A DNA stretch of 9,864 nucleotides from Flavobacteriia bacterium (lineage in GTDB: Bacteria; Bacteroidota; Bacteroidia; Flavobacteriales; Flavobacteriaceae), in NCBI GenBank assembly GCA_018500075.1, contig JAHBAN010000126.1, positions 1-9,864 on the forward strand, read 5' to 3'. A program made the position numbers and the translations under genes. The notes beneath the pieces were generated by a model. It was not told the DNA's origin. It worked only from the letters and a program-made list of their open reading frames with translations, and made no database searches. Below are positions 5,292 to 9,864 of this stretch, in pieces; position 1 is the first letter of the stretch; each line of letters begins with the position of its first letter.

Positions 5292-6290
5292 CTAACAATA
5301 GCGCTCAGGCCCGATCCACTGTTCGGGCGAATAGCGGTCGCCATGGGCCCAGCCGGCCGGCAGAAGCGCTTCGATCCGCGCCAGATCCTCGCGCGTCAGC
5401 ACCAGATCACGCCCCTGCAAACAATCGCTCAAATGCGAAACAGACCGCGTCCCCGGAATCGGAATCACATGGTCCCCCTGCGCCAGAAGCCAGGCGTTCG
5501 CCAGCCCCGCCGCCGAAACGCCCATCTCCCGAGCGAGCGCGCGAAAGCCGGCCGCCGCGCTCACATTGGCCTCGTAATTCGGGCTGACAAACCGCGGATT
5601 GCCGCGCAAAAAATCAAGGCTCTGCACCGCCTCAAGGCTCAGGGGGGCATCGGTCAGCAAAGAGCGCCCCACAGGGCTGAAGGCCACAAGCGCCGTGCCC
5701 AGTTCGGCGCAGGCCTGCACAAGGCCCAGCTCGGGGCTGCGCGTGCTCAGGGAATACTCCGATTGCACCGCACTTACGGGCGCAATCTGGGCTGCGCGGC
5801 GCAGGCTGCTCGGCGCGATTTCCGAATAGCCAAAGCCAAGCGCCTTGCCGCTTTTCACAATCGCCGCAAGGCTCTCGGTCACCTCTTCAATCGGCACCTG
5901 CGGATCGCGGCGATGCACATAAAACAGCCCCACCTGATCAACGCCCATACGTTGAAGTGATTTATCAAGTTCGCTCTCCAAGTGCTTGCGATCATTTCTG
6001 AAAATACGCTTACCGCTCTCGTCCCGTGCAATCGAGGCCTTGGTGGCAATCACAAAGTCCTGTCTGGCCTGCGGGTGGCGCGCAAAGTAACTCCCGATCA
6101 CCTCTTCAGAGCGCCCCATGCCGTAGATATTGGAGGTGTCCAGATGGGTCACGCCAACATCGCGGCAATGGTCCAAAATGGCGTGGCTCTCGGCCTCGCT
6201 GGTCGCCCCGTAAAAATCCGAAAACGACATCGCCCCATAGCCGATCGCGCTGATTTCGGGGCCGTGTTGTCCAAGCCTGCGGCGGGTCAT
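5292..6290 (-). CDS. Aldo/keto reductase
   Basis: This is a 332-residue cytosolic (alpha/beta)8-barrel NAD(P)H-dependent oxidoreductase of the AKR superfamily; the substrate cannot be told from sequence. The catalytic tetrad is visible as D51 and Y56 (HLDTSNIYGMGRSEE), K84 (VIATKAS) and H126 (FYVHRRDP). Cofactor-side motifs are QSEYS (176-180), FSPVGRSLL (204-212) and IPIPGTR (276-282). The N-terminal RRLGQHGPEISAIGYGAM is typical of the AKR12/13-like group, but I cannot place it in a numbered family with certainty. Its ATG overlaps the cmk stop by 4 nt (ATGA), so it is probably translated by coupling in an aroA-cmk-reductase operon. This position between cmk and rpsA is unusual. A composite repeat follows its TAG stop. 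No mobile-element remnants flank it. Confidence 0.93.
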   Translation of the reverse strand: MTRRRLGQHGPEISAIGYGAMSFSDFYGATSEAESHAILDHCRDVGVTHLDTSNIYGMGRSEEVIGSYFARHPQARQDFVIATKASIARDESGKRIFRNDRKHLESELDKSLQRMGVDQVGLFYVHRRDPQVPIEEVTESLAAIVKSGKALGFGYSEIAPSSLRRAAQIAPVSAVQSEYSLSTRSPELGLVQACAELGTALVAFSPVGRSLLTDAPLSLEAVQSLDFLRGNPRFVSPNYEANVSAAAGFRALAREMGVSAAGLANAWLLAQGDHVIPIPGTRSVSHLSDCLQGRDLVLTREDLARIEALLPAGWAHGDRYSPEQWIGPERYC

Positions 6291-6895
6291 GTTCGGGCCG
6301 CCTCCACGGCTGCAATCGCCGCGCTCACCGCCGCGTCAATGCTCATATCGGACGTGTCAATCACGACCGCATCCAAAGCCGCAACCATCGGCGCTTCGGC
6401 GCGGCCCGCGTCGCGCGCATCGCGCTCTTTGACTTCGGCCAAGACGGTCTCAAACACGGCCTCGGCGCCGCGCGCCACAAGCTCCGCGTGCCGCCGCGCC
6501 GCACGCACCTCGGCGCTGGCGGTGACAAAGAGCTTGGCCTCCGCCTCAGGGCAGATCACCGTGCCGATGTCTCGCCCGTCAAGCACAGCCCCCCCCGCGC
6601 GCCGCGCAAAGGCGCGCTGGAAGTCCACCAGTGCTGCGCGCACCGCGCCAATCACAGCCACACGGCTCGCCGCCTGCGCCACATCCGCTGTGCGCAAACC
6701 CGCGTCTTCCAAATCCTCGGCCACAAGCGCTCGCGCCGCCGCGATCGGGTCAACCCCCGCCAGCACACGCGCCCCAACAGCGCGGTATAAAAGGCCCGTA
6801 TCCAGATGGGCAAAGCCGAAATGCGCCGCCACAGCCTTGGAGATCGTGCCCTTGCCCGCCGCCGCCGGCCCGTCTATCGCAATCGCAAAGCCCAT
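6287..6895 (-). CDS. cmk: Cytidylate kinase
   Basis: Cmk phosphorylates CMP and dCMP with ATP and recycles pyrimidine nucleotides from RNA and lipid turnover. The P-loop GPAAAGKGT is at residues 9-17, followed by the CMP-binding segment LDTGLLYRAV (31-40). LDGRDIGT (105-112) is the family signature, and the arginine-rich lid ERDARD is at 157-162. At 202 residues it is shorter than the roughly 227-residue E. coli enzyme, with a compact NMP-binding insert, but it appears intact. The start codon is 1 nt after the aroA stop and the stop overlaps the downstream reductase start, so all three genes are probably cotranscribed and coupled. The aroA-cmk-rpsA order is widely conserved in proteobacteria. 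Confidence 0.97.
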   Translation of the reverse strand: MGFAIAIDGPAAAGKGTISKAVAAHFGFAHLDTGLLYRAVGARVLAGVDPIAAARALVAEDLEDAGLRTADVAQAASRVAVIGAVRAALVDFQRAFARRAGGAVLDGRDIGTVICPEAEAKLFVTASAEVRAARRHAELVARGAEAVFETVLAEVKERDARDAGRAEAPMVAALDAVVIDTSDMSIDAAVSAAIAAVEAART

Positions 6896-6896
6896 C

Positions 6897-8243
6897 TCAA
6901 ATCCGCTCGATCACAGCGCCAAGCCCGCCCATCAGGCTCTCAAAGATCGGGAAAGACGTGGCAATCGGCCCGCCGTCATCGACCTGCATCGGCTGTTCGC
7001 TCGCCATGCCGAGAATCAGGAAAGACATCGCAATCCGGTGATCGAGCCGGCTTTCCACCGTCACACCGCCCGCCACAGCGCCATGCCCGCGCCCCTCCAC
7101 ACTCCACCAGTCCTCGCCCTCCTCGACAGTCACGCCTGCCGCGCGCAAGCCCTTGGCCATCGCGTCGATCCGGTCGCTTTCCTTGACGCGCAGCTCTTTC
7201 ACGCCGCGCATTTCGGTGCGCCCCTCGGCAAAGGCCGCAACCACAGACAGCACGGGATATTCGTCAATCATGCTCGCCGCCCGCGCCGGCGGAACTTCGA
7301 TGCCCTTCAGGTCGGGCGAAAACCGCGCCCGCAAATCGGCCACAGGCTCGCCGCCCTCCTCGCGCAGGTTTTCATAGGTCAGGTCTGCGCCCATCTCGAT
7401 CAGCGTGGTGAACAGCCCCGCGCGCGTCGGGTTGAGGCCGATATTGGGCACAAGCACATCAGAGCCTTCGGTGATAATCGCCGCACAGACAGGAAAGGCC
7501 GCAGAGCTGGGATCCCGCGGCACAGTGATGTCCTGCGCTGTCAGCTCGGGCTGCCCCTGAAGGCGAATGATCCGGCCCTCGGCGGTCTCTTCGGTCTCGA
7601 TGATCGCGCCAAAGCCCGCGAGCATCCGCTCGGTGTGGTCGCGCGTCGCTTCACGCTCGATGACCTGGCTCTCGCCCCGCGCATTCAGCGCCGCCAGCAA
7701 GACCGCCGACTTGACCTGCGCGCTCGGCACAGGCACCTCGTAGCGCACAGGCGCCGCATCGGCCGCGCCCACAATCGTCATCGGCAAGCGCCCGCCGCGC
7801 CGCCCGTAGGCCCGCGCGCCAAACAGCGCAAGCGGTTCCGTCACCCGCGCCATGGGGCGCGAATTGAGCGAGGCATCGCCGGTAAAGGTCGCCGTCATGT
7901 CAGTGGTCGCCATCGCCCCCATAATAAGACGCACGCCCGTTCCGGAATTGCCGCAGTCGATGACATTGTCAGGCTCCGCAAAGCCGCCCACACCCACGCC
8001 ATAAACCCGCCAATTGCCTTGGCCGAGGTCTTCAACCTCCGCTCCGAAGGCCCGCATGGCGCGGCCCGTGTCAAGCACGTCCTGCCCCTCCAAAAGCCCC
8101 GTGATGCGGGTCTCCCCCACAGACATAGCCCCCAAAATCAGCGAGCGATGCGAGATCGACTTGTCGCCGGGCACATGGGCCTCGCCTGACAGCCCTGTGG
8201 ATTTGCGTGAAAGCATTGGAAGTGCCGCGCCGTGTGATGACAT
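6897..8243 (-). CDS. aroA: EPSP synthase, class II (CP4-like)
   Basis: AroA transfers the enolpyruvyl group of PEP to shikimate-3-phosphate, the sixth step of the shikimate pathway. The 448-residue protein aligns almost throughout with the Agrobacterium CP4 enzyme as I recall it. It carries the four motifs used to define class II: GDKS (26-29), SAQVK (174-178), RDHTE (201-205) and NPTR (271-274). Later conserved segments are MIDEYP (325-330), LRVKESDR (351-358) and LDHRIAMSF (400-408). In the substrate loop GNSGTG (98-103), G101 occupies the site that is Ala100 in CP4, the residue tied to glyphosate insensitivity there. The start is supported by alignment from residue 1 and by GGGGA 6 nt upstream. 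It heads the aroA-cmk-reductase unit. Confidence 0.97.
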   Translation of the reverse strand: MSSHGAALPMLSRKSTGLSGEAHVPGDKSISHRSLILGAMSVGETRITGLLEGQDVLDTGRAMRAFGAEVEDLGQGNWRVYGVGVGGFAEPDNVIDCGNSGTGVRLIMGAMATTDMTATFTGDASLNSRPMARVTEPLALFGARAYGRRGGRLPMTIVGAADAAPVRYEVPVPSAQVKSAVLLAALNARGESQVIEREATRDHTERMLAGFGAIIETEETAEGRIIRLQGQPELTAQDITVPRDPSSAAFPVCAAIITEGSDVLVPNIGLNPTRAGLFTTLIEMGADLTYENLREEGGEPVADLRARFSPDLKGIEVPPARAASMIDEYPVLSVVAAFAEGRTEMRGVKELRVKESDRIDAMAKGLRAAGVTVEEGEDWWSVEGRGHGAVAGGVTVESRLDHRIAMSFLILGMASEQPMQVDDGGPIATSFPIFESLMGGLGAVIERI

Positions 8244-8249
8244 ATCAGT

Positions 8250-8270
8250 CCCCGTTCGATTTCTTCGGGG
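8250..8270 (-). promoter_or_regulatory. Small inverted repeat covering the aroA ribosome site
   Basis: CCCCG (8250-8254) and CGGGG (8266-8270) can pair across an 11-nt loop. On the minus-strand mRNA, the GGGG arm at 8253-8250 is the aroA Shine-Dalgarno, so folding would hide it. Only 5 bp support the stem, so this is a weak call. The rest of the 67-bp gap between the upstream gene and aroA shows no clear promoter. Confidence 0.25.
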
Positions 8271-8310
8271 GTTTTAGCCGAGCCGCCAGAGGAGGTCTAC
8301 GCCTAACCGC

Positions 8311-9192
8311 TCAAAACCATTGCCCCGGCTCCATCAAGCCAAGGTCCAGAAGCTGGCGCGAGTGCCACTCAAAGGGCACCGAGTTGTGCCACAGAAATGT
8401 GCTGATATCAAACGTGGAGCCGGGGTTGCGCTTGAGCGCCTTGGCCGTGCGAAAAGAACAAATCGACGCCGTCAGATTGTTATGCCAGGGGCAGGCATAG
8501 GTGTTGTATTCCTCGTCGTTAAATCTGTGCTCCTCGCTCAGCCGCAGCCCCGTCTTGGCCCGAAACAGAGCAATACGGTCGATCTTGCGGCGCGGCACAG
8601 GGATATGCTCCTCATAGCGCCAGCGCAGCCCGCCAAAAAAGTCGAGCTGCCGCTCCTTGGGGTAATTGTGGTTCGCCGGATCCGGCCGCGCGAGCGCATA
8701 ATAGCCCGAGCGGTCCATATAGGCGCTGTCAAGCGACACAGCGTTCGGGTGGATCGTGAGATTGCCGGCATAGAGATCAACCACATAGCTCAGCATCGCA
8801 TCGCGCCGCTCCTCGCTGTGAAAGGCCAGAAGCTCGCCCACAACCCGCGTTTCGCAAAACGGATAAAACAGGTATTCCGCATTGAAGCAGTAATATAGCC
8901 ACTGCCCCTCTGCTGCCCCGATCACAGCATTGACAGCCCGGCTGAGCGCCGCCTCCCCGCGCATATCGTAATTCACCCGCACAACCGTATCGGCCAAATC
9001 CGCCGCCAGCGAGAATTCCTTCGGCATAAACCCGATCACACGGTGAAATCCGAGCTGCTGGTGATGGCGCAATGTGGTGTCCAGTTCGGTGGCATCCTCC
9101 GCAAAGACCAGCGCAATCGGCCCCCTGCTCAAAAAGCCCGCCCCCTCTTTGATAAAGCTCTCAAGCCCGGAAAAACTAATCTGCATACTCAT
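8311..9192 (-). CDS. Hypothetical protein, possibly a degenerate glycosyltransferase-like (GT2-type) protein
   Basis: I do not recognise this 293-residue protein with certainty. The N-terminal third resembles the opening of GT2-type glycosyltransferases: a strand (IALVFAED, 26-33), a segment like the 'H..LGFH.VI' step (43-53), and a strand ending WLYYCFNAEYLFYPF (98-112). In active relatives this last position holds an Asp-rich metal-binding DADEF-like motif. Here it reads NAEYL, so catalysis by the usual mechanism is doubtful. The C-terminal half is rich in Trp, Tyr, His and Phe (FFGGLRWRYEEHIPVPRRK at 185-203; FLWHNSVPFEWHSRQ at 266-280) and looks conserved and globular. There is no signal peptide or membrane segment. 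Two ATGs (residues 1 and 3) are possible starts; both have weak ribosome sites. It lies 67 bp upstream of aroA in the same direction and diverges from miaB. Confidence 0.8.
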   Translation of the reverse strand: MSMQISFSGLESFIKEGAGFLSRGPIALVFAEDATELDTTLRHHQQLGFHRVIGFMPKEFSLAADLADTVVRVNYDMRGEAALSRAVNAVIGAAEGQWLYYCFNAEYLFYPFCETRVVGELLAFHSEERRDAMLSYVVDLYAGNLTIHPNAVSLDSAYMDRSGYYALARPDPANHNYPKERQLDFFGGLRWRYEEHIPVPRRKIDRIALFRAKTGLRLSEEHRFNDEEYNTYACPWHNNLTASICSFRTAKALKRNPGSTFDISTFLWHNSVPFEWHSRQLLDLGLMEPGQWF

Positions 9193-9232
9193 AAACCCGT
9201 TTTTGGGGCAGAATCGGTTAATTCATCGTGCA

Positions 9233-9261
9233 TTGCAAGTGGGCAGCATTTTCGCTACTCA
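9233..9261 (+). promoter_or_regulatory. Candidate miaB promoter in the divergent intergenic region
   Basis: TTGCAA (9233-9238) and TACTCA (9256-9261) are spaced by 17 bp, about 32 bp before the miaB ATG. The hexamer matches are partial, so this is a weak call. The 101-bp divergent gap must also hold the promoter of the minus-strand gene, for which I see no clear pair of hexamers. Confidence 0.25.
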
Positions 9262-9293
9262 GCGGCCAAATTCGCGCACGCAGGACACACGCC

Positions 9294-9864
9294 ATGACAC
9301 CCCCCAAAAAGCTTTTCATCAAGACCTATGGTTGCCAGATGAATGTCTATGACAGCGAACGCATGGCCGAAGCCCTCAAGGGCTACGAGCAGACAAACAC
9401 GCCTGACGACGCGGATATGATCCTGCTCAACCCCTGCCACATCCGCGAGAAAGCCGCCGAAAAAGTCTACTCCGAGCTGGGCCGTTACAAGCCGCTCAAA
9501 GAGGCCCGCCCTGATCTGAAAATCGGTGTCGCCGGCTGTGTGGCGCAGGCCGAAGGCGCCGAGATCATGCGCCGCCAGCCGATGGTCGATCTGGTCGTCG
9601 GCCCGCAAAGCTACCACCGCCTGCCAGAGCTTGAGGCCCGCACCCAGGAGGGCCAAAAAGCCCTCGATACCGACTTTCCGCTCGATGACAAATTCGAGCA
9701 TCTCGCCGCACGGCCCAAGGCGGCGCGCGGCCCCACCGCGTTTTTGACCGTTCAGGAAGGCTGTGACAAATTCTGCGCCTTCTGTGTCGTGCCCTACACC
9801 CGCGGCGCCGAGGTCTCCCGCCCTGTGGACCGTATTCTCACAGAGGCCCGCGATCTGGTCGAGC
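9294..9864 (+). CDS. miaB: tRNA-2-methylthio-N6-dimethylallyladenosine synthase MiaB (3' end outside the window)
   Basis: MiaB is a radical-SAM enzyme with two [4Fe-4S] clusters that adds the methylthio group to i6A37 of tRNAs reading UNN codons. The first 190 residues are present. The N-terminal UPF0004 domain supplies cysteines C14 (TYGCQMN), C48 and C82 (GVAGCVAQAEG) for the auxiliary cluster. The radical-SAM signature CDKFCAFC has C157, C161 and C164, followed by VVPYTRG. C48 sits in LNPCHIREKA; in MiaB proteins such as that of E. coli the residue before the cysteine is threonine (NTC). The gene is open to the window edge, so TRAM and the rest of the radical-SAM domain are not visible. 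The ATG has AGGA upstream and matches the family N-terminus. It is divergent from the neighbouring minus-strand gene. Confidence 0.97.
   Translation, partial: MTPPKKLFIKTYGCQMNVYDSERMAEALKGYEQTNTPDDADMILLNPCHIREKAAEKVYSELGRYKPLKEARPDLKIGVAGCVAQAEGAEIMRRQPMVDLVVGPQSYHRLPELEARTQEGQKALDTDFPLDDKFEHLAARPKAARGPTAFLTVQEGCDKFCAFCVVPYTRGAEVSRPVDRILTEARDLVE

Noticed and set aside
5190..6290. Aldo/keto reductase as cargo of an insertion sequence or integron
   Set aside because: There are no transposase, integrase, terminal inverted repeats or target duplications. The nearby inverted repeats belong to the composite element also found beside trpF and trpB.
5982..8189. Long plus-strand open frame of 735 codons opposite aroA, cmk and the reductase
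   Set aside because: Its translation is low-complexity, rich in Arg, Ala, Pro and His, and crosses three well-supported minus-strand genes. Such antisense frames are common in G+C-rich DNA.

Overview
The window looks like the chromosome of a G+C-rich alphaproteobacterium, most likely a member of the Rhodobacterales (Roseobacter/Rhodobacter group). I infer this from protein sequences that resemble that order as I remember it (TrpB, ribosomal protein S1, IHF-beta, CP4-like AroA, MiaB) and from the gene order aroA-cmk-(x)-rpsA-ihfB-lapA-like-trpF-trpB. No database search was possible. All genes except miaB lie on the minus strand, so the description below runs from high to low coordinates.

Right end (about 9864-8311): a 3'-truncated miaB (tRNA methylthiotransferase) on the plus strand diverges, across about 100 bp, from a minus-strand gene of uncertain function. 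That gene may be a degenerate glycosyltransferase-like protein.

Centre-right (8243-5292): aroA, cmk and an aldo/keto reductase form a tightly packed unit. The aroA-cmk gap is 1 nt and cmk and the reductase overlap by 4 nt (ATGA). The core genes serve shikimate and CMP metabolism. The reductase sits between cmk and rpsA, which are usually neighbours.

Centre (5291-3227): rpsA has its own candidate promoter, a roughly 160-nt leader with a terminator-like hairpin, and a convincing intrinsic terminator after its stop.

Left (3226-115): ihfB and a LapA-domain gene are 3 nt apart, followed by trpF and trpB for tryptophan biosynthesis. trpA is not in the window.

The most interesting structure is non-coding. 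An 80-105 bp composite element occurs three times (about 21-102, 1457-1562, 5204-5287). It has an AATTTGC/GCAAATC hairpin close to a stop codon, then a G/C-run hairpin whose sequence varies while its pairing is kept, then a box containing GGATATTT and GAAAG. Two copies directly follow trpF and the reductase. The third is placed as if it followed a plus-strand gene ending at 12-14. This is probably a family-wide intergenic 3'-end repeat, not a new multigene system. The protein-coding content is otherwise ordinary housekeeping, and I found no mobile element, CRISPR array, tRNA or rRNA.
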